Positions 18,087-27,680 of a stretch of 64,000 nt of DNA are shown here, in pieces (within the stretch, counting starts at the first letter, position 1; each line of letters begins with the position of its first letter). The stretch lies in assembly GCF_000467125.1 (NCBI RefSeq), contig NZ_BATJ01000009.1:1-64000 (forward strand), read 5' to 3'. The position numbers and the translations under genes were made by a program. Under the pieces are notes generated by a model, which saw only the letters and a list, made by a program, of their open reading frames with translations, made no database searches and was not told the DNA's origin. The stretch comes from Vibrio proteolyticus NBRC 13287 (GTDB taxonomy: Bacteria > Pseudomonadota > Gammaproteobacteria > Enterobacterales > Vibrionaceae).

Positions 18087-19091
18087 ATGTCACAACGTAT
18101 TACTATTTCGATTCCCACACCATCAGGGGATCGCAGCTTTTATTTGTCAAAAAAAGGCCTGATAACAAGCGGACTTGTTGCCGCTGGTCTGCTGTCGTTC
18201 AGCCTGCTGTCAGGCTCGGCGCTGCTGTACCTCTACACGCAAAAACATCAGCTTGAAAGCGCTTTGATTAAGCAGCAGACCCAGGTCACCTACCTGACCC
18301 AGCTCAACAGCGAACAACAGGATGAAACGCATGCTCTGAGCCAGGAGCTGGAGACCAAACGTAATCAGCTTCAACTGCTCGGCCGCCGGGTCTATGATGT
18401 GGAATCCGTACTTGGCCTTGCCAGCGACAGCCAGCCTGAGGATGAAGACAGTCTCGAGCAGCGTCTTGACGCCGCCGCGATTGACTCAGCAGTGCGCGCC
18501 ACCTTGTTTCGCATGATCCCAAACGATACCCCGCTTAGCTACAACCGGGTGTCATCGGAATTTGGCAGCCGGATCAATCCGATTTCAGGTAAACGCCATA
18601 CCCACGCGGGGATCGACCTGACCTGTAATATGGGAGAAGCCGTGTACGCCCCCGCCGATGGCGTGGTGGAGTCAGCCCGGCCCAGTGCCCAGGGGTACGG
18701 CCACTACCTGACCTTACAACACGCGTTCGGCTTTTCCAGCTCTTACGCTCACCTGAAAGCATTCAAAGTTCGCGCTGGCCAGTTTGTCAGCAAAGGCGAT
18801 CTGATTGCAGAGTGCGGCAACTCGGGAAACTCCACCGGCCCACACCTGCACTATGAAGTGCGTTTTCTTGGACGCCCCCTTAACCCGCACAACCTGATGT
18901 CCTGGACACCTGAAAACTTTGAATCGCTGTTCAAAGCTGAGAAGCACGTTAAATGGGCTTCACTGGTCGATCAGGTCAATCAGGTCGTCAAGTTGCAGGT
19001 CGCACTCACTCAGCACCCTTACCCGAACGAGTCTGTCCGAACCGCCAGCAACGACGAGCACCGCGATGCAAACTCGCCGAGCCCCCATTAA
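18087..19091 (+). CDS. M23 family (LytM) metallopeptidase, membrane-anchored
   Basis: 334 aa: a short cytoplasmic N-terminus, one TM helix at about residues 30-50, a coiled-coil region (about 55-120) and a C-terminal LytM domain. The zinc-ligand motifs HxxxD (HAGID) and HxH (HLH) are both present, so an active peptidoglycan endopeptidase is expected, facing the periplasm. The role is inferred from the family; the specific paralogue is not identified. It follows the PilZ gene by 10 bp. Confidence 0.88.
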   Translation: MSQRITISIPTPSGDRSFYLSKKGLITSGLVAAGLLSFSLLSGSALLYLYTQKHQLESALIKQQTQVTYLTQLNSEQQDETHALSQELETKRNQLQLLGRRVYDVESVLGLASDSQPEDEDSLEQRLDAAAIDSAVRATLFRMIPNDTPLSYNRVSSEFGSRINPISGKRHTHAGIDLTCNMGEAVYAPADGVVESARPSAQGYGHYLTLQHAFGFSSSYAHLKAFKVRAGQFVSKGDLIAECGNSGNSTGPHLHYEVRFLGRPLNPHNLMSWTPENFESLFKAEKHVKWASLVDQVNQVVKLQVALTQHPYPNESVRTASNDEHRDANSPSPH

Positions 19092-19119
19092 AAAGAGCAG
19101 CCTTCGGGCTGCTCTTTTT
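19090..19119. terminator. Bidirectional terminator between the M23 gene and tyrA
   Basis: Stem AAAAAGAGCAGCC / GGCTGCTCTTTTT around a TTCG-type loop, A-rich on the left and T-rich on the right; it overlaps the stop codon of the M23 gene. Confidence 0.92.
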
Positions 19120-19138
19120 GTACCACATCTACGCAGTT

Positions 19139-20266
19139 TTAGCCGCGATGGATGGAATCATTGGCCTGCTTGAGCAAGTTCTGACTCTCTCGCATAAACT
19201 GTTGTGAGTACGGGCCAAACCACTCACTGACTTGATTAAAACTGGTCACAAACGCCTGTTTGTCATGCCCTTCCAGGATGTGCAGCGCTTCACCAAAGCA
19301 GCGATGGAAGCGTTTGATCATCTCAATATTCTCGTCTGAAGACAGAATAATGTCTCCGTACAGATTGGGATCCTGAGCGAACAGTCGACCGACCATCGCC
19401 AGTTCAAGGCGATAAATGGGTGAGCTGAGCTGAACCAGTTTGTCCAGATCGGGATTCTCACGGCTCAGATGCAGACCGTAAGCAAACGACGTAAAGTGAC
19501 GTAACGCCTGAATCAGGGTCATCCCATGGTCATGTTCACCGGCATCGATCGGGCATAAACTCGCCCCCCAGATAGAGAACTGTTGCAGCAGCCATTGATA
19601 TTGCTCGCTGCCACGCCCGTTGCAGTAGATGATCACCTGTTTTGCCAGACTCGGTACGTCGGGGCCAAACATTGGATGCAACCCGACAACCGGTCCGGAG
19701 TGTACGTGAAGCATTGACTGCAATGGCTTGGATTTAATTGACGTCAGGTCACACAGGATGCAGTCGTGTGGCAAATGGCCTAAACGTTCGATCACCCCCT
19801 GCGTCAGGTGAATCGGTACCGTCACCACAACCAACCCAGCGTCCGCGAGCAGTTCATCGGCCTGCTCCCAATCTTTGCTGCCCAAGATTTTTACCGTATA
19901 GCCGGACAGACGGAACATCCGGGCGAACAAGCCCCCCAGTTGACCGTGACCTCCGATAATCACCACAGAACGCAACTCTGGATTAAGGCACTTGAAACCC
20001 GAATCTTTCTCACTGGCGTAGGATTCGCGCATCGTCCGGCGCAGAATGTCTTCAATTAACTGCGGCGGAACGCCGATTTTTTCAGCCTCTTCACGGCGAG
20101 AAGCCAGCATCGCCGCTTCGCGATCCGGGGCATAAATCGGCAGGCCGTGCTGACTTTTCACCTCTCCGACTTTTTCTACCAGTGACAAGCGCTCGGCCAG
20201 CAAATTGAGTATCTGTTTATCGACACTGTCAATCTGCTCGCGCAGTTCATTCAGTTCTACAGCCAT
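19139..20266 (-). CDS. tyrA: Bifunctional chorismate mutase / prephenate dehydrogenase (T-protein)
   Basis: Converts chorismate via prephenate to 4-hydroxyphenylpyruvate for tyrosine. 375 aa: AroQ chorismate mutase (about 1-90, [20 protein letters not shown]), then an NAD-binding prephenate dehydrogenase with the glycine-rich loop [11 protein letters not shown] near residue 103. It lies 16 bp downstream of aroF on the same strand, giving the aroF-tyrA operon of enterobacteria, probably under TyrR. Confidence 0.97.
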   Translation of the reverse strand: MAVELNELREQIDSVDKQILNLLAERLSLVEKVGEVKSQHGLPIYAPDREAAMLASRREEAEKIGVPPQLIEDILRRTMRESYASEKDSGFKCLNPELRSVVIIGGHGQLGGLFARMFRLSGYTVKILGSKDWEQADELLADAGLVVVTVPIHLTQGVIERLGHLPHDCILCDLTSIKSKPLQSMLHVHSGPVVGLHPMFGPDVPSLAKQVIIYCNGRGSEQYQWLLQQFSIWGASLCPIDAGEHDHGMTLIQALRHFTSFAYGLHLSRENPDLDKLVQLSSPIYRLELAMVGRLFAQDPNLYGDIILSSDENIEMIKRFHRCFGEALHILEGHDKQAFVTSFNQVSEWFGPYSQQFMRESQNLLKQANDSIHRG

Positions 20267-20282
20267 CCAACTTTCCTTTCAC

Positions 20283-21356
20283 TTAACCTTTGAGACGGTT
20301 TTCCAAAAACGGCACCAGCTCTTCATGAGCATGACGCAATAGTGCCTCAGTTGCCCCCCAATTGATACAGGCGTCGGTGATCGACACACCGTACTCCATC
20401 TCACTTGGTGCAAGATCAGATGACTGGTTACCTTCGTTGATATGGCTCTCTAACATCAGGCCAATGACCGACGTGTTACCTTCACGAATCTGATGGATCA
20501 CATCTTCTGCCACCAGCGGCTGACGACGGTAGTCCTTGCGCGAGTTAGCATGGCTGCAGTCCACCATCAGAGACGCTTCCAACCCTAACTTGCTCATTTC
20601 CTGCTCACACTCAGCAACGGAGACCGAATCGTAGTTGGTCTGCTTGCCGCCACGCAGAATCACATGACCATTCGGGTTACCTTGTGTGGTCAGCAAAGCC
20701 ACCTGGCCTTCCCGGTTGATCCCCATAAAACGGTGGCTGGAAGAAGCCGCCTGCATCGCATTGATAGCGGTAGCCAGGCTGCCGTCCGTGCCGTTTTTAA
20801 ACCCGATGGGCATCGATAAGCCACTGGCCATTTCACGGTGAGTCTGAGACTCCGTTGTGCGGGCACCGATGGCAGCCCAACTGAAGGTGTCGGCCAAGTA
20901 CTGCGGACTGATAGGATCGAGGGCTTCCGTCGCTAACGGGATTTCCATCTCAGCCAGTTCCACCAACAATTGACGCCCAACATGCAAACCATGTTCAATG
21001 TCAAAACTGCCATCTAGGTGTGGATCGTTGATCAACCCTTTCCAGCCGACTGTGGTACGCGGTTTTTCAAAGTACACACGCATCACGATATACAATTGAT
21101 CATTGAGCTGTTCAGACAGGGCTTTCAGACGTTTGGCGTAATCTTTGGCGGCGTCGATATCGTGAATAGAGCAAGGACCACATACCACGAGCAGGCGGTG
21201 ATCTTTTTTATGGATAATGTTGGCAATGGTCTGACGGGACTCTTGAATAAAGCGACGAGCCTTATCACTCAAGGGCAGCTTTGCCTTGAGTTCATCCGGT
21301 GTGATCAGCACCTGCTCTTCCATAATATTAATGTTGCTCAATTCACTTTTTTGCAT
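20283..21356 (-). CDS. aroF: 3-deoxy-7-phosphoheptulonate synthase, AroF type
   Basis: First step of the shikimate pathway: condenses PEP and erythrose 4-phosphate to DAHP. 357 aa, class I enzyme, with the conserved LLVVCGPCSIHD, YFEKPRTTVGWKGLINDP, IGARTTESQTHREMASGLSM and MVDCSHANS segments. The N-terminus resembles the Tyr-sensitive isozyme, and the operon with tyrA and two TyrR-like boxes support tyrosine control. Feedback specificity is inferred. Confidence 0.95.
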   Translation of the reverse strand: MQKSELSNINIMEEQVLITPDELKAKLPLSDKARRFIQESRQTIANIIHKKDHRLLVVCGPCSIHDIDAAKDYAKRLKALSEQLNDQLYIVMRVYFEKPRTTVGWKGLINDPHLDGSFDIEHGLHVGRQLLVELAEMEIPLATEALDPISPQYLADTFSWAAIGARTTESQTHREMASGLSMPIGFKNGTDGSLATAINAMQAASSSHRFMGINREGQVALLTTQGNPNGHVILRGGKQTNYDSVSVAECEQEMSKLGLEASLMVDCSHANSRKDYRRQPLVAEDVIHQIREGNTSVIGLMLESHINEGNQSSDLAPSEMEYGVSITDACINWGATEALLRHAHEELVPFLENRLKG

Positions 21357-21365
21357 CTTAACACC

Positions 21366-21383
21366 TGTATATTTAAATTTACA
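21366..21383 (-). promoter_or_regulatory. TyrR box (weaker), aroF proximal
   Basis: TGTATA-N6-TTTACA, one mismatch from the TyrR consensus TGTAAA-N6-TTTACA. It lies 10 bp upstream of the aroF start. Confidence 0.6.
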
Positions 21384-21473
21384 CCAAACGTAACATTGAG
21401 CTCATAAACTCAACAAAACTTACCTTATCAGACTAAAAACAGAATGCAATCGTAAAGTAATAAAAACATTTAA

Positions 21474-21491
21474 TGTAAATCATTATTTACA
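21474..21491 (-). promoter_or_regulatory. TyrR box (perfect)
   Basis: TGTAAA-TCATTA-TTTACA, an exact match to the TyrR box consensus, about 118 bp upstream of aroF and about 100 bp from the divergent btsS start. It is the probable strong operator that recruits TyrR to the weaker proximal box. Confidence 0.75.
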
Positions 21492-21590
21492 TTGCAATGT
21501 ATTAACTCTTTAATCAAAAAACACGGACAGAGCGTATTTTCTTGGTATCAACTTACCTAAAATATGCGGAAAACCCCGATGGAACTGACT

Positions 21591-23267
21591 ATGGACCTTA
21601 TTCTCTCGCTGCTGCAACAGATGTGTGTTTATCTGGTATTGGCGTACATGCTAAGTAAAACCCCCATCTTCCTGCCGCTTTTAAACATCTCCAGCAGATT
21701 AAGTCACAAACTCAGTGTTTATGTTCTATTTTCGCTGTTCTGTATTATGGGGACTTACTTCGGTTTGCAGATCAATGATGCGATTGCCAATACCCGAGCC
21801 ATCGGTGCCGTGATGGGCGGACTGTTTGGCGGGCCGGTGGTCGGGTTTCTGGTTGGCTTTACCGGTGGCATGCACCGCTACTCACTGGGTGGCTTTACTG
21901 ATCTCGCCTGTGCCATATCCACCACAGCAGAGGGCCTGATTGGTGGTTTGTTGCATACTTATCTGCTGCGCAGAGGCAAAACGGCTTCGCTGTTTAACCC
22001 CAGTGTGGTGTTTTCCATCACTCTGGTGGCAGAAATCGTCCAGATGCTGATCATTTTATTGGTTGCTAAACCGTTTGATCAGGCTTATGTGCTGGTGTCG
22101 GCGATTGCGGCCCCCATGATCATCGCCAACTCGGTCGGGGCCGCGCTGTTTATGAGCATACTGCAGGATCGCAAAACCATCTTTGAAGAATACTCCGCCA
22201 CGTTTTCCCGCCGGGCACTCAATATTGCGGATCGATCTGTGGGCATTCTGGCGTCTGGGTTTAACACCCGCAATGCGGAAAAAATCGCCCGGATCGTGTA
22301 CGAAGAAACCAACGTGGGCGCCGTATCGATCACCGATGAAGAGAAAATTCTGGCCTTTGTCGGGATTGGCGATGATCACCACAAACCGAACACGCCGATC
22401 TCATCGCAAAGCACGCTCGACTCGATTGCACAGAACGACATCATTTACCTCGACGGTAAAGACAGCCCCTATCAGTGCTCTTTATCGAAAGACTGCAAGT
22501 TGGGCTCTGCGCTGATCATCCCACTGCGCGCCGGGGATCGAGTGATTGGCACGATCAAACTCTATGAACCAAAGCGTAAATTGTTTTCGACCATCAATAT
22601 GTCGATGGCTGAAGGCATCGCACAAATGCTCTCCAGTCAGATCCTCTATGGTGAATATCAGCAAAAGCAGCTGTTGTTGTCTCAGGCGGAAATCAAGCTG
22701 CTGCATGCCCAAGTCAATCCGCACTTCCTGTTCAATGCCCTCAATACCATCAGTGCTATCACTCGTCGGGATCCTGAGAAAGCGCGCGCTCTGATCCAGC
22801 ATTTATCGCAGTTTTTTCGCAGCAACCTCAAACAGAACATCGAGACCGTGACCCTCAAAGAGGAACTGGCGCACGTCAACGCCTACCTGACGATCGAAAC
22901 CGCGCGCTTCTCCGACCGCTTAGAGGTCGAGATCAACATCAACGACTCGCTTCTGGAACGAAATCTGCCAAGCTTTACATTGCAGCCATTGGTGGAGAAT
23001 GCAATCAAACACGGTACGTCGCAATTACTTGAAGACGGGCACATTCGCATATACTCTCAGCCGCTGCCGGACGGAGATCGGATCGTGGTGGAAGACAATG
23101 CGGGGCTGTATACACCACCGCAGGAGGCACACACCGGGCTCGGCATGCAAATTGTGGACAAGCGGCTGACCAATAAATTTGGCCGTCTCGCCGCGTTGCA
23201 GATCGATGTTGCTGCGAACCAATACACCAGAATGAGTTTTATTATTCCACATCAGGGAACGTACTAA
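21591..23267 (+). CDS. btsS: Sensor histidine kinase BtsS (LytS/YehU family)
   Basis: Inner-membrane kinase that in E. coli senses external pyruvate with high affinity. 558 aa: a 5TM LytS-type membrane domain (about 1-195, with NDAIANTRAIGAVMGGLFGG and FTGGMHRYSLGG nearly as in E. coli), a GAF-like domain (about 215-345) and a His_kinase module with the phosphoacceptor region LLHAQVNPHFLFNALNTI and an ATPase N-box VENAIKHG. The frame starts 9 codons earlier at 21564, but the ATG at 21591 has the better SD and aligns with the E. coli N-terminus. btsR follows 9 bp downstream. Confidence 0.93.
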   Translation: MDLILSLLQQMCVYLVLAYMLSKTPIFLPLLNISSRLSHKLSVYVLFSLFCIMGTYFGLQINDAIANTRAIGAVMGGLFGGPVVGFLVGFTGGMHRYSLGGFTDLACAISTTAEGLIGGLLHTYLLRRGKTASLFNPSVVFSITLVAEIVQMLIILLVAKPFDQAYVLVSAIAAPMIIANSVGAALFMSILQDRKTIFEEYSATFSRRALNIADRSVGILASGFNTRNAEKIARIVYEETNVGAVSITDEEKILAFVGIGDDHHKPNTPISSQSTLDSIAQNDIIYLDGKDSPYQCSLSKDCKLGSALIIPLRAGDRVIGTIKLYEPKRKLFSTINMSMAEGIAQMLSSQILYGEYQQKQLLLSQAEIKLLHAQVNPHFLFNALNTISAITRRDPEKARALIQHLSQFFRSNLKQNIETVTLKEELAHVNAYLTIETARFSDRLEVEININDSLLERNLPSFTLQPLVENAIKHGTSQLLEDGHIRIYSQPLPDGDRIVVEDNAGLYTPPQEAHTGLGMQIVDKRLTNKFGRLAALQIDVAANQYTRMSFIIPHQGTY

Positions 23268-23276
23268 GGTAGTCAC

Positions 23277-23993
23277 ATGCTTTCAGCACTTGTCATTGAC
23301 GACGAACTCTTCGCGCGTGAAGAGCTGAGCGAACTGCTCGAAGAAACCGGCCAGATAGAGGTGATGGATCAGGCCAGTAACGCCATTGAAGGTCTTAAGA
23401 AAATCAACCAGCTCAAACCCGATGTGGTCTTTCTGGATATTCAGATGCCCCAGATCACCGGCATCGAACTGTTGGGCATGCTCGACCCGGACACCATGCC
23501 TAAAGTGGTGTTTGTGACGGCCTACGATCAGTACGCAGTTCAGGCATTTGAAGACAATGCGTTTGATTATCTGCTCAAACCGGTCGATACCGAGCGATTG
23601 AAGAAAACCATCAAACGCCTGGTCAAAAGTCAGCGTCCCAACCAGGATATCTCGATTCTGGCGCCCTCTTCGCTCGCTCAGGTGCCGTGCTTCGGCCACA
23701 ATCGCATTGTGATCATTCCGACTCAGGATGTAGAGTGTGCCTTCAGCGACATCAGCGGTGTGCAAATCCAGACGCATGAACAAACGGCCACCAGCCAGCT
23801 GACACTCAAAGTGCTGGAGGAGAAAACGCCACTGGTGCGCTGTCATCGCCAGTATCTGATTAATATCAAGGCGATCAAAGAAATCAAACTGCTGGAGAAC
23901 GGGCTGGCGGAAATTGTCACGCTGAGCGAACATAAAGTGCCGGTCAGCCGGCGTTATCTGAAAAACCTTAAAGAGATGTTAGGGTTTCACTGA
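23277..23993 (+). CDS. btsR: LytTR response regulator BtsR
   Basis: 238 aa. The receiver domain (1-120) has the acidic pair DDE at residues 8-10 and phosphoacceptor Asp54 in VVFLDIQMP. The C-terminal LytTR DNA-binding domain (about 135-236) ends with RCHRQYLINIKAIKEI and VPVSRRYLKNLK. Response regulators of this class bind direct repeats. In E. coli BtsR activates the pyruvate transporter gene btsT, a CstA-family gene; here a CstA-family gene with a four-fold direct repeat lies at 33 kb. Confidence 0.94.
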   Translation: MLSALVIDDELFAREELSELLEETGQIEVMDQASNAIEGLKKINQLKPDVVFLDIQMPQITGIELLGMLDPDTMPKVVFVTAYDQYAVQAFEDNAFDYLLKPVDTERLKKTIKRLVKSQRPNQDISILAPSSLAQVPCFGHNRIVIIPTQDVECAFSDISGVQIQTHEQTATSQLTLKVLEEKTPLVRCHRQYLINIKAIKEIKLLENGLAEIVTLSEHKVPVSRRYLKNLKEMLGFH

Positions 23994-23996
23994 ACA

Positions 23997-24014
23997 GAGC
24001 CGCCAAAGCGGCTC
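23997..24014. terminator. Hairpin between convergent btsR and nagZ
   Basis: 7-bp stem GAGCCGC / GCGGCTC with a 4-nt loop. There is no T run on either side, so it is a weak or factor-assisted end point at best. Confidence 0.4.
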
Positions 24015-24020
24015 AGAGGA

Positions 24021-25007
24021 TCAGACATCCAGCATACGCTGCATCGCTTGTGAGGCTTGCTGCCATTGCTGCGAACCACGTAATTCCTGCAGTGAATAGC
24101 TGGCTTTTTTAAGCAAAGGTACTGCGGCAGGCACATCCATAATGGGCAGATTGTCGAGCACTTCGACCTGCGCATCACGCTGATTGCACACCAGCACCAT
24201 GTCACACCCGGCAACCAGTGCCTGATGCGCTCTGGCAGCCGGACCGCCCATGACCGCCGCTCCTTCCATCGTCAGATCGTCGGAAAAAATCAGGCCTTTA
24301 AAACCAAGTTGCTGGCGCAAAACCTGCTTAAGCCAGTATTCCGAGCCACTGGCGGGCTGCGCATCGTAGTGCGGATAAATCACATGCGCTGGCATCATCG
24401 CATCCAATATGCCAGCATCAATCTGCGCTTTAAAAATACGCATGTCATTGGTGAACAGATCGTCGCGTTCATCAAACGGGGTTTCCAAATGCGAATCAGC
24501 AATCACGCCGCCATGCCCCGGAAAATGTTTTCCTGTGGTTGCCATGCCCGCCGACTTCATGCCGTGCATAAACGCATGACTGAAACGCACAATGGTATCC
24601 ACATCGTCGCCAAATGCGCGGTTGCCGATTGCCTTACAATCATGCCCTTTGTCCAGCACAGGCGCAAAACTCAGGTCAATGTCATGGGCAATCAACTCAG
24701 CGGCCATCAACCAACCCGCCTGACGGGCAAGATTTTCACCTTCATCGTGCAACGCATACTGCTGCGCGGGCGGGATCAGTGAAAAGCCGTCACGAAAGCG
24801 CTGCACCCGTCCACCTTCCTGATCCACGCCAATCAGGATGGACCGGCCAGCCGCCTGCCGCATCGCTTTAGTCAGCGCTTGTAATTGTTGATTGTCGTGA
24901 TAGTTGCGGGCAAATAGAATGACCCCGCCCACCGTCGGGTGTTGAAGAATTTCACGATCTTCTGCGGTCAGTTCACAACCTTCCACATCGAGCCATAATG
25001 GTCCCAT
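24021..25007 (-). CDS. nagZ: Beta-N-acetylhexosaminidase NagZ
   Basis: Cytoplasmic glycoside hydrolase family 3 enzyme that removes GlcNAc from GlcNAc-1,6-anhydroMurNAc (peptides) imported during wall recycling. 328 aa with the family signature KHFPGHG-x4-DSH (around residues 160-172) and the nucleophile Asp in SDDLTMEG. It lies 10 bp downstream of the RpiR-type regulator gene on the same strand and faces a recycling cluster. Confidence 0.97.
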   Translation of the reverse strand: MGPLWLDVEGCELTAEDREILQHPTVGGVILFARNYHDNQQLQALTKAMRQAAGRSILIGVDQEGGRVQRFRDGFSLIPPAQQYALHDEGENLARQAGWLMAAELIAHDIDLSFAPVLDKGHDCKAIGNRAFGDDVDTIVRFSHAFMHGMKSAGMATTGKHFPGHGGVIADSHLETPFDERDDLFTNDMRIFKAQIDAGILDAMMPAHVIYPHYDAQPASGSEYWLKQVLRQQLGFKGLIFSDDLTMEGAAVMGGPAARAHQALVAGCDMVLVCNQRDAQVEVLDNLPIMDVPAAVPLLKKASYSLQELRGSQQWQQASQAMQRMLDV

Positions 25008-25017
25008 ACTTGTTCCT

Positions 25018-25881
25018 TTATTGTTTGAGTGTTGCCACAGCGGACTTACTTTGTTCTATCAACTGATCAGCCTGTTCTTCCTGCTGCGTCAGCGCAATAA
25101 ACAGCAGATCGGTCACCAGCAACTGACTGTCACGCGCCGTGATGGATGAACTGCGGATCTGCTCCTCATCGGCCGCGCTGACCAGTTTTATGTCACAGAG
25201 CTTATCCAGCGGTGTTGGCGCCAGTTGGGTAACACCAATCACTTTCGCTCCGCGGCTGCGTGCTAGCTGAGCAATTTTCAGCACTTCCTGACTGCGGCCA
25301 GAGTACGACAAAGCGATCAACACGTCTGCCTCAGTCAGAGCCGCGGCGTTGGCAATTTGAATATGCGCATCCGGCTCTGTATGCACCGCGTGGCCAATTT
25401 TCATCAACTTGTAGGCCAGATCTTTGGCCACCAGCGACGAAGCCCCAACCCCGGCGATCTGGATTTTGTTCGCCAGATGCAGATACCCCGCAGCGTGGGT
25501 CAGGTGCTGGCCCTCATTGAGCAACACGGTGCGCTCAAGAGACAGCTGTTTACTGCTAAGCAGCTTGGCCATCACCTGCTCCGGCGGATCATTACGACTG
25601 ATACTGCCGTGAATTATTTTGCGGGATACGGGCCGATAGGTAAGCGCATTTTCGTACAACTTGAGTTTCATTTCAGAGAACCCTTGATACCCTAACTTCT
25701 GACTGAATTTGACGATGGTCGACTGGCTGACACCAATCTCCCTCGCCAGCTCAGGCGAAGACGACTGTTTCACCTGCTGAGGGTGATCCAACAGATAGTG
25801 CGCGATCCGGCTGTCTGATGGCGACAATTTGGGCAGCAGGGCAGTGAGTTTGGCGAGTCCGTTCATCTGCGCGTTCTCCAT
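25018..25881 (-). CDS. RpiR/MurR-family transcriptional regulator
   Basis: 287 aa: N-terminal RpiR helix-turn-helix (about 35-65, [27 protein letters not shown]) and C-terminal SIS sugar-phosphate-binding domain (about 125-260, with [12 protein letters not shown]). The family includes E. coli MurR, which responds to MurNAc 6-phosphate, the substrate of MurQ. Its divergence from symporter-kinase-anmK-murQ and co-orientation with nagZ make a MurR-like role likely. Repeats in the shared intergenic region are candidate operators. An ATG five codons further in is an alternative start. Confidence 0.85.
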   Translation of the reverse strand: MENAQMNGLAKLTALLPKLSPSDSRIAHYLLDHPQQVKQSSSPELAREIGVSQSTIVKFSQKLGYQGFSEMKLKLYENALTYRPVSRKIIHGSISRNDPPEQVMAKLLSSKQLSLERTVLLNEGQHLTHAAGYLHLANKIQIAGVGASSLVAKDLAYKLMKIGHAVHTEPDAHIQIANAAALTEADVLIALSYSGRSQEVLKIAQLARSRGAKVIGVTQLAPTPLDKLCDIKLVSAADEEQIRSSSITARDSQLLVTDLLFIALTQQEEQADQLIEQSKSAVATLKQ

Positions 25882-25903
25882 CGTAGATATCAGCTTAACC
25901 TAA

Positions 25904-26004
25904 GAATAACTATTCCTTGTATTAGCCATGTCAGGAATAGTTTATGCTCAAAACTGAGAGCGTGCTCATACAACCTGCCCGGTAACGATTCCGCCGCGGA
26001 ATAG
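25904..26004. promoter_or_regulatory. Candidate operators of the recycling regulator
   Basis: The gap between the regulator and the symporter holds GGAATAG three times: inverted at 25910-25916 (inside near-palindrome GAATAACTATTC, 25904-25915), direct at 25934-25940 and direct at 25998-26004. The first two form an inverted repeat TAACTATTCC / GGAATAGTTT. The third lies in ATTCC-GCCGC-GGAAT (25988-26002). Recurrent ATTCC/GGAAT arms between divergent genes suggest sites for the RpiR-type regulator; this is inference. Confidence 0.5.
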
Positions 26005-26081
26005 CTTTTGCGGATTGGCAAGACCCGCGCCATGCTGAACAGATGCCGGACTTGTCGTCCATTCATCGCTATGGAGCTGCT

Positions 26082-27680
26082 ATGAATTCCTTGTTTACTT
26101 CGCTGGACTGGATGGTCTTTGCGATCTACTTTGCCATCATCGCCTACACGGGCTGGTATTTCAGCCGCGTCAAGATAACCTCAACCAAAGACTATTTCTT
26201 AGGCGGCAACGCGATGCCAATGTGGGTCGTCGCGGTTTCAGTGCTGGCCACCTCACAATCTGCCGCTACATTTCTCGGCGGCCCGGAATCAAGTTACCGC
26301 GGCAATCTGACCTATCTGGCGACCAACATCGGAGCCGTGATTGGTGCCTTGTTTGTCGCCTGGGTTTTGATCCCCCGCTTTTATCAGAGCAAAGTATCCA
26401 CCGTGTATGAACTTCTGCAGGTGCGTTTCGGCGAGAAGACCAAACGCCGCGCAGGCAGCATGTATCTGATCGGACGGGTCTTTGCCTCAGGCTCACGACT
26501 TTATATGGCAGCCATTGCGGTATCGATGATCCTGTTTACCAATATCGAGCCACAGAGTGTGATCACTTCGGTGATGATTTTGGTGGTAGTCGGATTGGCG
26601 TACACCTACATGGGTGGTATTCGCTCGGTGATCTGGAGTGATCTGATCCAGCTGATCGTGTATGTCGGCGCAGCCCTGGCAGTGATCGTCTACCTGCTGA
26701 GCCAGATCCCGGCAGACTTGGGCCAAATCATTCAGGCGTTGGAATCCCCGGGAAATGATCAGTTATCCAAACTGACGTTTCTGGATTTTCGTCTTGATTT
26801 CAGTCCAGCCGGCACCTTCAGTTTTTGGGCGTGTATCACTGGCTTTGTCCTGCTCAATATCGGCGCATTTGGTCTGGATCAGGACATGACCCAACGCGTC
26901 CTGACCTGTAAAGATGCCAAACAAGGCTCTCAGGCGATGATCAACTCCATTTTGTACGCCATTCCTGTGGTACTGATCTTCATGTCGATCGGCTTGTTAT
27001 TGTATATCTTCTACCAACGTCCGGATCTGATGGGCATGGCCAGCAAGAACGTGGTACAAAGCTTCAATGGCGAGAAAGTCACTATTTTCATGTACTACGT
27101 GTTAAACGAAATGCCTGCCGGACTGCGTGGTCTGGTAACTGTCGGGGTGGTCGCTGCGGCACTGTCGACCCTCAACTCTGGCCTCAACTCAATGTCATCG
27201 GTTGCCATTCAGGATCTGTATAGGCCATGGAAAGAAGCTCGTCATGGTCAGCAAAGTGAGATGCACTATGTAAAAGCTGGCCGGGTGGGCATGGCCGTGG
27301 CCGCCGCCGCACTCGGCAGCATGGGGATTTTATGCTACTACTGGCAGCAATACACCGACATGCCCCTGTTGTCTTTCGCTTTGAGCGTCATGGTGTTTGC
27401 CTACACTGGCCTATTGGGGGTCTATTTTACGGCTCTGTTTACCCAGCGCGGCAATCAGGCGTCGGTTGGCTGGGCATTATTGGCAGGGTTTACCACCACT
27501 CTGTTGCTCCAGGCTTACGTCTGGGACAGTATGATGGCTATCGTCTATCCACAGTGGGTGGGCATTCGCCTCGCTTTCCCTTACCAGTTATGTGTCGGAA
27601 CGCTGGTTTCCCTGCTGGTGTGTCTGAGCGGTAAAGCACAGCCCCAAGAGCATAGCCAGATGCAGGCGGCACGCTCATGA
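26082..27680 (+). CDS. Sodium:solute symporter (SSS family), probably amino-sugar uptake
   Basis: 532-aa inner-membrane protein of the SSS/SLC5 family with about 13-14 TM helices; the N-terminal DWMVFAIYFAIIAYTGWYFS and FLGGNAMPMW segments are typical. The frame opens at 26043, but the ATG at 26082 is preceded by GGAG and matches family N-termini. The next gene overlaps by 4 bp (ATGA). Being in one operon with a sugar kinase, anmK and murQ, it probably imports a wall-derived amino sugar, replacing the MurP phosphotransferase of E. coli. The substrate is inferred. Confidence 0.87.
   Translation: MNSLFTSLDWMVFAIYFAIIAYTGWYFSRVKITSTKDYFLGGNAMPMWVVAVSVLATSQSAATFLGGPESSYRGNLTYLATNIGAVIGALFVAWVLIPRFYQSKVSTVYELLQVRFGEKTKRRAGSMYLIGRVFASGSRLYMAAIAVSMILFTNIEPQSVITSVMILVVVGLAYTYMGGIRSVIWSDLIQLIVYVGAALAVIVYLLSQIPADLGQIIQALESPGNDQLSKLTFLDFRLDFSPAGTFSFWACITGFVLLNIGAFGLDQDMTQRVLTCKDAKQGSQAMINSILYAIPVVLIFMSIGLLLYIFYQRPDLMGMASKNVVQSFNGEKVTIFMYYVLNEMPAGLRGLVTVGVVAAALSTLNSGLNSMSSVAIQDLYRPWKEARHGQQSEMHYVKAGRVGMAVAAAALGSMGILCYYWQQYTDMPLLSFALSVMVFAYTGLLGVYFTALFTQRGNQASVGWALLAGFTTTLLLQAYVWDSMMAIVYPQWVGIRLAFPYQLCVGTLVSLLVCLSGKAQPQEHSQMQAARS

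Noticed and set aside
24225..24782. 185-codon ORF on the plus strand
   Set aside because: Entirely antisense to nagZ, whose identity is certain; low-complexity composition and no SD.
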